From the NCBI RefSeq assembly GCF_026248825.1, contig NZ_CP110973.1:6407501-6471500 (forward strand): DNA of 64,000 nucleotides. Direction: 5' to 3'. This DNA is from Larkinella insperata. Lineage in GTDB: Bacteria > Bacteroidota > Bacteroidia > Cytophagales > Spirosomataceae. The notes beneath the pieces are model-generated. The model did no database searches, was not told the DNA's origin, and saw only the letters and a program-made list of their open reading frames with translations. Shown here piece after piece: positions 26,306-33,998 of the stretch (position 1 is its first letter; each line of letters opens with the position of its first letter). The position numbers were made by a program, and so were the translations under genes.

Positions 26306-26745
26306 AGCTGATTGTCGTTCCGTATATCACGAACCGTTCGGTAATGGAGCGATTCGATGAACAGTTCGGTTGGGATAAATGGCAAAACGATATCCTCGAA
26401 CTGAAAGATGGATTTATCTGCACGATTACCGTTACGCTGAATAACGGCGATCGAATCAGTAAAACCGACGGAGCAAGCCGTACGGCAATTGAGCCGGTGA
26501 AGGGTGGTATCTCCGACGCGATGAAACGAGCCGCCGTCCATTTCGGTCTGGGCCGGGGCCTGTACAACTATCCGAAAGTGTTTATCGAGTGCGAAGGCAA
26601 ATACATCCCTGATTGGGGTCAGCGTCTGCTGGATGCGCTGGTTGACTCGGTCAACTCGGGCAAGCCGCAGCGCGATGTCGTCATTCTCAAAGAAGAACAC
26701 GTTCGGCAACTCCAACGGCCGGCTACTGGGGGAAGAGCCCAATAA
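26266..26745 (+). CDS. Rad52/Rad22-like single-strand annealing protein, 5'-truncated
   Basis: About 160 residues of a phage-type Rad52-family annealing protein. Visible family features are IVVPYITNRSVMERFDEQFGWDKWQND, the basic-aromatic strand block and IEPVKGGISDAMKRAAVHFGLGRGLYNYP, the most conserved Rad52 signature. Such proteins anneal ssDNA in phage recombination. Native sequence begins at 26266, at the junction palindrome; the expected ~15-20 N-terminal residues are absent. The next ATG (26341) would lose the first strand. The C-terminus lacks the long tail of eukaryotic Rad52, as usual in phages. Function of the truncated product is doubtful. Confidence 0.8.
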   Translation, partial: DLQVIEAKNGKPAKLIVVPYITNRSVMERFDEQFGWDKWQNDILELKDGFICTITVTLNNGDRISKTDGASRTAIEPVKGGISDAMKRAAVHFGLGRGLYNYPKVFIECEGKYIPDWGQRLLDALVDSVNSGKPQRDVVILKEEHVRQLQRPATGGRAQ

Positions 26746-26771
26746 AGTTCTACTAGACTCCACAAAACAAA

Positions 26772-26803
26772 ATCGCCCCGGCACAATGCGCAGACAGGGC
26801 GAT
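26772..26803. terminator. Hairpin after the Rad52-like gene
   Basis: ATCGCCC (26772-26778) pairs with GGGCGAT (26797-26803). On the minus strand the stem is followed by TTTTGTTTTG, so it would end leftward transcription; on the plus strand there is no T-run. Confidence 0.5.
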
Positions 26804-26939
26804 CAAAATATAAAGGTTATTACTCCAAACCGGGTACACAAATTGTACCACGGGGCAAAAAAGCAAGTATATGGTTACCCTCCACTACTGGCTGTAGTTT
26901 GAATCAAAGTTTAAGCTTACTCCAAAATCTCCAATAAAC

Positions 26940-28067
26940 ATGACTGACGAAACCGTTCAGGAAGCCGTGGTGATACCCGGCCCAGAAACCCCTATTGTCT
27001 TTTCCGTCACGGATGCGGCAATCAACCAGATGAAAGCCGAACTCCTGAGCCTGACTATTCCGGCTCAGGAAGACCGTGAAGGCTACAAACACATTGTCGA
27101 AGCCCGGAAAATGGTGAAGAAAACCCGGCTGGATGTGGGCAAAAAGCATGACGAAATGACCGAGGAGGCTAAATCCTACGTCAAACGAGTCAAGGCCGAA
27201 GCCGACCGGATCGTCGGTTCACTCAAGCCGATCGAGCTTCACCTGCAAAGCCTGGAAGATGCTTACGATGCGGAGAAAGAACGTATCCGCAAACAGAAGG
27301 AAATTGAAGCGCAGGCCCGGATTGAAAACCGGGTCAACCGACTGCGGTCAGCAGGTATGATCTGGGACGGAGTCGTTGAGATGTTTATTCTGTTGCAGGA
27401 ACATAAAATTTCTTGGGAGGATATTAAGAATCTTCCTGATGATCAGTTCGAACCCCTAGCTATTGACATCGAAGATCGGTACAAAGCGTATTTGGAAGCC
27501 GAAGCGGAAAGGAAGCGACTGGAAGAGGAGGAAGCCGCCCGGAAAGAAGCTGAGCGGATAGCAGAAGAGAAACGAATCCAGGCTGAACGCGACCGGCAGT
27601 CTGCTGAACTTAAAGCGGAGAATGACAGGCTGGAAAAGCTTCGCAAAGAGCAGGCAGAGCTCCAGCGGCAGTTGGATGAACAAGCCGCCGAGTTGCAACG
27701 CCAACAGGATGTAATGCGGTTGGAACGGGAACGGCTGGAAGAACTAGCCAAACCGAAGGAGACAGAGCCGGTTGCCGAAGTGTCAGTACTTCCGGATCGG
27801 GAACCATCTACGGCCGTAACTGTCCCAGTTGCTGAAGCTATTCCCCAAGAGCCTGCATTAGAAGCGCACTGGGCAACCAATTTAAGTAAGGGAGCTCAAA
27901 GGGAGTGGGAAAAAGACTTGCAAAAGTTGCGAAAAGTGAGTGAAGACTTTGGAGCTTATAAATACCCGGAATTGGAGTACGTCGATGCGCGAAATGTATT
28001 GGAGGAGTTTCAAAACCGGTTAGTGGTTGCAATTGGTCAATTAACAGCAAACATCAGTGAGTTGTGA
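26940..28067 (+). CDS. Coiled-coil phage-type protein (DUF1351-like)
   Basis: A 375-residue soluble protein. Residues ~15-110 (FSVTDAAINQMKAELLSL...KMVKKTRLDVGKKHDEM) resemble phage proteins encoded beside recombination genes (DUF1351-like). Residues ~185-270 are a highly charged coiled coil (EAERKRLEEEEAARKEAERIAEEK...). The last ~60 residues form a small separate domain. Its position after the Rad52-like gene supports a role with phage DNA recombination, without a defined activity. Its stop overlaps the GTG of the LuxR-type gene (GTGA), so the two are translationally coupled. Confidence 0.75.
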   Translation: MTDETVQEAVVIPGPETPIVFSVTDAAINQMKAELLSLTIPAQEDREGYKHIVEARKMVKKTRLDVGKKHDEMTEEAKSYVKRVKAEADRIVGSLKPIELHLQSLEDAYDAEKERIRKQKEIEAQARIENRVNRLRSAGMIWDGVVEMFILLQEHKISWEDIKNLPDDQFEPLAIDIEDRYKAYLEAEAERKRLEEEEAARKEAERIAEEKRIQAERDRQSAELKAENDRLEKLRKEQAELQRQLDEQAAELQRQQDVMRLERERLEELAKPKETEPVAEVSVLPDREPSTAVTVPVAEAIPQEPALEAHWATNLSKGAQREWEKDLQKLRKVSEDFGAYKYPELEYVDARNVLEEFQNRLVVAIGQLTANISEL

Positions 28068-28657
28068 AAACGATCCTCATCCACACCAACGATCGTTTGA
28101 AAGCCGACTCGCTGGAGAAGCTCCTGAAGGTCGACGGCTTTGCTATCCTGGGCAAATCAGTTGCCATCGATACGATCATCACCCGGCGGCCGGACATCGT
28201 GCTTACGGACGGGATCGTCGATACCACCCCCTTCGATAAAGTCCGTTTCGTCCTGCTGCTGCCCGAGTTTGACTCTCACCGCATCGCCGACGGACTGAAA
28301 GCCAATTACTGGGGCTTTGTGCTCAGTGACGACGGTTTGCAAGGTCTGTATGACTGCCTGCGGTCGGCGCAATCGGGTGAGAAGTTCTTTAGCACGGCCG
28401 TGCTGGAAAGGCTCCGACGCTCCGGCGTGGCCGTGCATGAAGAAACGGTGATGAAATCCATCGCCCAGCTGAGCACCCGGGAGAAGGAGATTCTCAGGCT
28501 CATCGCTACGGGTTTACCTGGGCACACCATCGCCGACCGGCTTTTCATGAGTTACCGGACACTGGCCAATCACAAGACCAACATGACGGAGAAGCTGAAG
28601 CTGGTGTCCGCCAAAAACCTGCCCCACTTCGCTATTTCGGTCAGAGACTATCTGTAG
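28064..28657 (+). CDS. LuxR/NarL-type regulator with a degenerate receiver
   Basis: A 197-residue DNA-binding protein. The C-terminal ~65 residues are a LuxR-type helix-turn-helix (LSTREKEILRLIATGLPGHTIADRLFMSYRTLANHKTNMTEKL). The N-terminal half resembles a response-regulator receiver: Asp49 is present in PDIVLTD, but the acidic pair near the N-terminus is reduced to N9-D10, and the conserved lysine of the GYLLKD motif is replaced (WGFVLSDD). Control by a classical kinase is therefore unlikely. The GTG start is chosen from the 4-base overlap with the preceding gene and the conserved fold start KTILIHTND. A T9SS propeller gene follows downstream. A fragment of a close relative is at 33839-33889. 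Confidence 0.85.
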   Translation: MKTILIHTNDRLKADSLEKLLKVDGFAILGKSVAIDTIITRRPDIVLTDGIVDTTPFDKVRFVLLLPEFDSHRIADGLKANYWGFVLSDDGLQGLYDCLRSAQSGEKFFSTAVLERLRRSGVAVHEETVMKSIAQLSTREKEILRLIATGLPGHTIADRLFMSYRTLANHKTNMTEKLKLVSAKNLPHFAISVRDYL

Positions 28658-28884
28658 CTCATCTTACTAAGATAACGCTCCTCTTTTAATAAAATAGATC
28701 GGTATTTTTCAGACGGCAACGATAAAGTAAAACAGATATATCAATCCAGGTTCTTGTCAATTTATCGAGTAGCATTTAAATCCTACCCATTTGTTAAGTT
28801 TATGTCTGATAATAGGTAGATTTATTACGATTTTCTTTTTCAATTAAAGGAATGAAACTATGCTTAACTGCTTAAAAAAAACTT

Positions 28885-31470
28885 ATGGAACACTTTACAC
28901 ACTTAAAGAGGTTAACCTTTGCCTTCTCAACTTTCCTTTATTATTGTCTATTTATTTTCATAACCGCATTTTTCAACCAGGCACTAGCCCAGTATGCTTA
29001 TGGAATCAACTCCTCAACTTCTGACATTGATGTAGTTAATCTGGCTACCAACCAGGTGGTCAGTAAAATTGCTACAGGTGTAGGGCAAACGAATATTGAT
29101 ATTACCCCAGATAACAGCCGCATCTTTGTGACTAATAATAAGAGCAATACGATTTCTGTATTCAATACCTCCACAAATCAGATAGCGGCTATAATACCAA
29201 CTCTATCAGATCCGCAGGATATAAAAGTTAGCCCAGATGGTGGCCATATGTTTATTATTAATCAGAGTTCCCAAATTGTTCTGGTTTATAATGCTAATAA
29301 CTACCAACCCATTTCGACAATTTCCTCAGGGTTAAGCCCTAACAATTTAGTGTTGAGTCCGGACGGAAAAAATCTTTACTGGCTGGCATACAAAACTGGA
29401 ACTCAGCTTTATGAGATCAAGCACTATAATACTGTTACTAATCAGCTAGAAGAGCCAGTACCCGTTGAACTTGATTTTTTGAGTTATCCCATTCTGAAGA
29501 TAAGCCCAGACGGAACACGTCTTTACGCAGGCAATAGTGAAAAGGGTATTTATGTTGTTAACCTAGCGTCCAGAAAGCTGGAAACGAAAATTTCTAATAC
29601 AACCGGGGCGAGTAGTTTTGAAATAAGTCCAGACGGTAACCAATTGTATTTAAGCAAGTCAAGTGAAAAAATGATTCAAATAATTGAAACTGCTACTAAT
29701 CAAACTGTGTATGCAATTGAAACAGAGAAGCCAACGGACGATCTGGCTATTAGTTCTGATGGGAACCTTATATATGCTGCAAATTCGAACGATAAAGCTG
29801 TTACTGTGATTAATACAGTGACCCGAAAAAAGGAAGCCACTATTTCTTTTAATGTATATATCAGCAAATTGGTTCTGCAAAAAAGGAAAACCACGACTCC
29901 TCCAGCTTCAGGTCAACCTAACTACGAAGGTTTTCTGGATAAGGTGGAATGTGGTTCCATTCGAGGATGGGTATGGGATAGCAAACGCCCCAATACACCG
30001 CTGACCGTGGAAATTTTAGCCGACGGTAAAGTCATTGGAACGGCCTCAGCCAATATATTTAGACAGGATATTAAAGACGCCGGAAAAGGTAACGGCGAGC
30101 ACGTTTATAGTTTCTCTACTCCTGAACAGTACAAGGATGGAAAGACATATTCAATCAGCGCTCGGGTACAAGGAAGTAATTACACCTTAAAATCCTCGCC
30201 CAAAACGTTGACTTGTATTATCCCTCAGCCAGTAGACGGCCCAAGTTGTGACTCGTTCACGAATTATAAAGTAGAGAATGGTGCAAGCCATAAGGCTGTA
30301 AGTGGAGTAAAAGTGGTAGGAAACACTATTTATATCGCTACTCATGGAGGTTTAGGAATCTCTACCGATGGAGGAAAGACTTTTACCTATAAAACGACGG
30401 CCAATGGACTAGGTCATAACCAGGTGTCAAAAGTCTATGTTGTTGATAATACTATTTATGCCGCCACCTACGGAGGATTAAGCATTTCAACCGATGGTGG
30501 GAATACCTTTACCAATAAAACAACTGCCAATGGTTTGTTAATTAACTATATACTAGATGTTCTTGTCATCGGAAACACAATTTATGCTCTTCCATATGGG
30601 CAAGGCATCGCCATCTCGACCGATGGTGGAAACACCTTTGAAACCAAAACACGAGATGAGGGATTAGGAGCTCGTACTGTTAATGGAATATATGTCGTCG
30701 GCAATATGATCTATGCAGCTACTACCGGGGGGCTTAGTATCTCCAGTAATGGAGGGAGATCCTTTGTCAACAAAACAATGGCTAATGGTCTGGCTGCGAA
30801 TTCTGTGAGTGGAGTGTATGTAGTTGGAAAAAAAGTTTATGCCTCAACTGGGGGTAGAGGCATAAGCGTTTCGACCGATGGGGGGAATACTTTTACCAGC
30901 CGGACGACCGCTGATGGTCTGGGTAGTAACACGGTATGGGGCATATTCGCCCAAGGTAACACCGTTTACGCTTATACTGATAAAGGATTAAGTATCTCTA
31001 TCGATGGAGGTAATACATTCACAAATAAAACTATTGCTAACGGGTTGGGGAACGATGTAGTACGTGAAGTATATTTAGTTGATAACAAAATATATGCTGC
31101 TACTTACGGGAGCTTGTCTTATTGTGAGTCAGACGTTTCATCCAACCGGTTAACGCCATCTTCTAGCCGTATACAGTCAGAGGAGCCTGCTAAAAGTCTG
31201 CAATCCAATTCAGCATGGGACGCAGTGCTATTGGGTAACCCAGTTTCAACTGGCATAGTCGAAGTAGAAATAAAAGGTGCTCAGGGCCATCAAGTTAAAC
31301 TGTCATTAATTGATTCTGAGGGTAGGGTAATCGGTCAAACTCAGGTAAAGATTACAGAAGGCATTGAGCGTCACCGTATAGTGGTGAGAGATAAGCCTCC
31401 GGGGCTATTGTTGCTTCAGGTAAGTACTCCTACGCATTCAAAAACGTTAAAAGTGCATAATGCACAATGA
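28885..31470 (+). CDS. T9SS-secreted protein with YVTN propeller and BNR-like repeats
   Basis: An 861-residue extracellular protein with a signal peptide ending near FNQALAQ. Residues ~37-330 form a YVTN-type beta-propeller (DVVNLATNQVVSKIATG..., repeated ISPDG turns). Residues ~346-445 hold a domain beginning YEGFLDKVECG and containing RGWVWD, which also occurs in the protein at 33999-36068. Residues ~465-750 contain about seven ~48-residue repeats with the pattern NTIYAATYGGLSISTDGGNTFTNKTTANGL (split here as IYAATYGG / ISTDGGNTF / TTANGLG), like BNR/photosystem-stability propellers. The last ~75 residues are a T9SS-type sorting domain. Ligand or adhesion function is unknown. The gene is more AT-rich than core genes. 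Confidence 0.8.
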   Translation: MEHFTHLKRLTFAFSTFLYYCLFIFITAFFNQALAQYAYGINSSTSDIDVVNLATNQVVSKIATGVGQTNIDITPDNSRIFVTNNKSNTISVFNTSTNQIAAIIPTLSDPQDIKVSPDGGHMFIINQSSQIVLVYNANNYQPISTISSGLSPNNLVLSPDGKNLYWLAYKTGTQLYEIKHYNTVTNQLEEPVPVELDFLSYPILKISPDGTRLYAGNSEKGIYVVNLASRKLETKISNTTGASSFEISPDGNQLYLSKSSEKMIQIIETATNQTVYAIETEKPTDDLAISSDGNLIYAANSNDKAVTVINTVTRKKEATISFNVYISKLVLQKRKTTTPPASGQPNYEGFLDKVECGSIRGWVWDSKRPNTPLTVEILADGKVIGTASANIFRQDIKDAGKGNGEHVYSFSTPEQYKDGKTYSISARVQGSNYTLKSSPKTLTCIIPQPVDGPSCDSFTNYKVENGASHKAVSGVKVVGNTIYIATHGGLGISTDGGKTFTYKTTANGLGHNQVSKVYVVDNTIYAATYGGLSISTDGGNTFTNKTTANGLLINYILDVLVIGNTIYALPYGQGIAISTDGGNTFETKTRDEGLGARTVNGIYVVGNMIYAATTGGLSISSNGGRSFVNKTMANGLAANSVSGVYVVGKKVYASTGGRGISVSTDGGNTFTSRTTADGLGSNTVWGIFAQGNTVYAYTDKGLSISIDGGNTFTNKTIANGLGNDVVREVYLVDNKIYAATYGSLSYCESDVSSNRLTPSSSRIQSEEPAKSLQSNSAWDAVLLGNPVSTGIVEVEIKGAQGHQVKLSLIDSEGRVIGQTQVKITEGIERHRIVVRDKPPGLLLLQVSTPTHSKTLKVHNAQ

Positions 31471-31498
31471 CCTTTGTTAAAAAGCTTCATGTTTTAAA

Positions 31499-31537
31499 AA
31501 ACAAGAAGTCATGATTAACTTTCATGACTTCTTGTTT
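31499..31537 (+). terminator. Hairpin terminator after the T9SS propeller gene
   Basis: Sixteen-base perfect arms (AAACAAGAAGTCATGA, 31499-31514, and its complement 31522-31537) with a seven-base loop. The distal arm ends in a short T-run. Confidence 0.75.
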
Positions 31538-31544
31538 ACAGCTT

Positions 31545-31664
31545 ATGAAAACAATCCATCATCTCTTAAATAAACTCCCCGAAGGCTTTCACGTCTTTAT
31601 TGTAGGCTTATTGGGAACCCTTGCCGTTCTATTATTAATCATGAGTCTACACAGCCTGCAATAA
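31545..31664 (+). CDS. Possible small single-span membrane protein
   Basis: A 39-codon ORF: a short basic/amphipathic start (MKTIHHLLNKLPEGF) followed by a clean membrane segment (HVFIVGLLGTLAVLLLIMSL). It lies between the hairpin at 31537 and the methylase gene, with no other gene in the gap. Small membrane proteins of this type are frequent in phages and islands. No ribosome-binding site is obvious. It could be chance. Confidence 0.4.
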   Translation: MKTIHHLLNKLPEGFHVFIVGLLGTLAVLLLIMSLHSLQ

Positions 31665-31762
31665 ACTAACAGAAATATTTTCTATAATATAAGTATTATA
31701 TAAATAATTCATTTGTATTATAGTTTGGTCATGCGTTTCTTTGTAAAAACTTACTCAACGTT

Positions 31763-32560
31763 ATGACCACCGTACAATTAAAAACTCCTATCACCTATTA
31801 TGGTGGTAAGCAGCTGATGCTGCGTCACATTCTCCCACTCATCCCCGAGCACCACACTTACATCGAGCCTTTTTTCGGCGGAGGAGCCGTCTTCTGGGCC
31901 AAAGCACCATCAGCCGCCGAGGTTATCAATGACATCAACAACCGGCTGATAACCTTTTACAAAGTACTGAAATACGATCTGGACGAATTACAGGATCTAA
32001 TCGACGAAACCTTTCACAGTCGAGCCCAGCATAAACAATCCGATGAGGAGTACTTATCAGGGGAGCTAGAAATCCGGGACGTGCTCCAGATGGCCTGGGC
32101 GGTTTGGGTGCAAACAAATATGTCCTTCAGTTCAACGATTGGCGGTGGTTTCGGTTACGACCGCTACGGTAAGTGTGCGATGAAGATTGCCAACAAAAAG
32201 AAGTTGCTGACAGATGCCTATCAGGAGCGGCTCAGAAAGGTGACCATTGAATCTTACGACGTGCTGAAGGTAATCAAAGCCTACGATGCTCCGGATGCGT
32301 TTTTCTATCTGGACCCGCCGTACGTCAGCGCTGATCAGGGACACTACGCCGGTTACAGTCAGGAAGATTTTGTAAAACTGCTGGACGCCTGCTCAAAGCT
32401 GCAAGGCAAGTTTCTGCTCAGTACGTATCCTGAACCGGTATTGATGGATTACCGGGAGCGATTTGGCTGGAAGTCGCAGGATATCGAAAAAACACTGGCG
32501 GTTGACGGCCGCCGGAAACAGAACCGCAAGAAGGTCGAGTGTCTGACCTGGAATTACTGA
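31763..32560 (+). CDS. DNA adenine methylase (Dam-like, D12 class)
   Basis: N6-adenine methyltransferase of 265 residues. The SAM-binding motif I is YIEPFFGGGAVFWAK (after ITYYGGKQ at the N-terminus), and the catalytic motif IV is FFYLDPPYV near residue 185-190. Length and order (motif I before IV, alpha class) fit phage Dam enzymes, which typically target GATC or similar sites. It has no partner endonuclease nearby, so it is an orphan methylase, probably phage-derived and protecting element DNA. A terminator follows directly. Confidence 0.92.
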   Translation: MTTVQLKTPITYYGGKQLMLRHILPLIPEHHTYIEPFFGGGAVFWAKAPSAAEVINDINNRLITFYKVLKYDLDELQDLIDETFHSRAQHKQSDEEYLSGELEIRDVLQMAWAVWVQTNMSFSSTIGGGFGYDRYGKCAMKIANKKKLLTDAYQERLRKVTIESYDVLKVIKAYDAPDAFFYLDPPYVSADQGHYAGYSQEDFVKLLDACSKLQGKFLLSTYPEPVLMDYRERFGWKSQDIEKTLAVDGRRKQNRKKVECLTWNY

Positions 32561-32617
32561 TTTTCTTATATTTGTTAACCTTCCACCACGGACAGCTGTA
32601 CTATGGAATGAATGATG

Positions 32618-32644
32618 AGGCCCGATATAAAGTCGGGCCTTTTT
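32618..32644 (+). terminator. Terminator after the methylase gene
   Basis: AGGCCCGA (32618-32625) pairs with TCGGGCCT (32633-32640), followed by TTTTC. Confidence 0.88.
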
Positions 32645-32645
32645 C

Positions 32646-33209
32646 TTAAATCTTGATCGAATCAATCTTCTGTTTAGCTGCACCAATCAAGTCGATTAAT
32701 TTTCTGACGTCTTCTATTTTCAAATAGGCTGTCGTTTTACCGATCGTCCCACTTGTAACAGCAAGGCTGATTGAACCTTTATAAGTGTAAGCTGATATCT
32801 CTAAATCGTCTTTTGTCTTATAATCAGCTTCAAAATCATTAAGCTTTGTAACCGACTTGCCGATTTTGCTGATATACTCTAAACCTTTTATTAATCAAGA
32901 AATTTCATCATAATCTATATATGATGTATTACTTCTATTCACTCGATCTTCTTTTTTAACTTCAATGGAAATACCATACTCTTTTTTACCGTCGACTGCG
33001 TTTGTATATTCTCTAGCTTCAACTATGACTGACGTTTCATAAGAACCACTGACAGTGCCTATTTCCGAAAATGCCTTTATATAAACGCGACCGTACTGCC
33101 CGGAAAAGGTCTCAAGCTTTGTTTTAGGTGGTTGGTTTTTAACTTCATCTTGGGAAAAAGCAGCCGTAGAAGCACATAAACTAAAAAATACAATGTAAAT
33201 AGTTTTCAT
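32646..33209 (-). pseudogene. Secreted protein gene interrupted by an in-frame TGA
   Basis: The gene starts at 33209 with a signal peptide (MKTIYIVFFSLCASTAAFSQ) and runs ~104 codons to TGA at 32895-32897. The same frame then continues for 83 codons (LIKGLEYISKIGKSVTKL...GTIGKTTAYLKIEDVRKLID) to TAA at 32646. The downstream part is clearly protein-like, so the original was ~187 residues. A C-to-T change of CGA (Arg) would explain the stop. I do not recognise the family; it is an AT-rich exported Bacteroidota protein. A truncated product or a read error remains possible. Confidence 0.75.
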
Positions 33210-33267
33210 AGATGACTTGTGAGGTTTCCAGTTAATTTGCAAAAACAGTGCTAGGCCTCTTGGCGCG

Positions 33268-33323
33268 TGTATGGATTTGACCCCACCGGTATTTTAAGTT
33301 ATTATGGGGTCAAATTTTATACA
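33268..33323. repeat. 56-bp palindromic element with insertion-sequence-like ends
   Basis: TGTAT and ATACA form the outer ends. Inside, ATTTGACCCCA and TGGGGTCAAAT are perfect 11-base inverted repeats, leaving about 20 central bases. TGT...TTTGACCCC ends resemble IS21-family termini. The element looks like two transposon ends with almost nothing between them, i.e. a miniature or collapsed insertion. The family link is from memory. Confidence 0.5.
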
Positions 33324-33470
33324 CATCCTTCGGTTTCTATCAGACAGTACCGGAAATAGAATATCGGCAAACAAAAACCAAAATGTATTCTAAACCTGTC
33401 TGGCCTATCCCTTTCCTATAAATGCCGATCAAAGCCGATGGAAAGGGAAGAAAAAGCGACGACTCAACTT

Positions 33471-33482
33471 CCGGTGGGACCA
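33471..33482 (+). repeat. Candidate right attachment site (attR core)
   Basis: CCGGTGGGACCA repeats the last 12 bases of tRNA-Arg (17099-17110) in the same orientation. The flanks differ on both sides. Confidence 0.5.
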
Positions 33483-33838
33483 ATAATAAACATTTCAATA
33501 CCTGACCTTTAATTAGCCAATTACCAGCTATTTGTTGCGAGAACGCTTCAAAGGTCGTTTTGAAATTGTAACAAACCATTGTGAGCTTATTCCTTCATCC
33601 TAAGGCGGCCGTTTTAATGCACTCATCAGACCAGAACCCATAGAAGGTTGTGTTGCCAGTCCTCACGAGTGCACACTTACGATCAGACTATCAGGCCTCT
33701 TCAAACTGATGGTCTTTTTGTTTGATACACACTTGTTTTTAGTGTCAAAATAGATGCGCTTCGTTTCAAGATTGTTGCTGGACGAAAAACACGAAGCTAA
33801 TTAAGTTTCGTGTCCGGGGATTCGAGGACCCTAGACAA

Positions 33839-33889
33839 GTATCCGCCAAAAACCTGCATCACTTCGCCCTATCCGTCAGAGATTATTTG
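33839..33889 (+). pseudogene. C-terminal fragment of a LuxR-type regulator
   Basis: The frame reads VSAKNLHHFALSVRDYL, matching the end of the regulator at 28064-28657 (VSAKNLPHFAISVRDYL) except for two or three residues. It lacks the stop codon at the same place, and nothing upstream in frame continues the family. It lies beside the 33999-36068 T9SS gene, as the intact regulator lies beside the 28885 gene. The rest of the 33243-33998 gap holds only the palindromic element, the att copy, scattered short frames and a hairpin. Confidence 0.7.
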
Positions 33890-33909
33890 TGTATAGATAC
33901 TTACTTAGC

Positions 33910-33946
33910 CAACGAAAGCGCGCTAGCAGTCAGCGCGCTTTCGTTG
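33910..33946. terminator. Strong hairpin after the NHL-repeat T9SS gene
   Basis: CAACGAAAGCGCGCT (33910-33924) pairs perfectly with its complement at 33932-33946 with a seven-base loop. It lies ~55 bases beyond the stop of the minus-strand gene at 33999. There is no clear T-run on either strand, so it may be an mRNA-end stabiliser rather than an intrinsic terminator. Confidence 0.55.
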
Positions 33947-33998
33947 CATTCCATTTCAAAACGGATGGTTATTCAGGCGAAAAATCGCCTAGCGTGCC

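Larger units (their letters stand above)
17099..33482 (+). mobile_element. Candidate genomic island / prophage remnant in tRNA-Arg(CCU)
   Basis: The left boundary is the tRNA 3' end with a tyrosine integrase 116 bases beyond it. The proposed right boundary is a direct 12-bp copy of the tRNA end (CCGGTGGGACCA, 33471-33482). Between them lie phage tail genes, a Rad52-like gene, a Dam-type methylase, a serine recombinase and a Lit-like peptidase. Base composition differs sharply between segments. Several genes are broken, and a recombination scar lies at 26264-26271, so the element is probably not mobile as a unit. The right border is uncertain because 12 bp is short for an attachment core. Confidence 0.55.

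Noticed and set aside
33340..33579. 79-codon minus-strand frame across the candidate attR
   Set aside because: No start context or family; composition unlike protein and overlaps the repeat.
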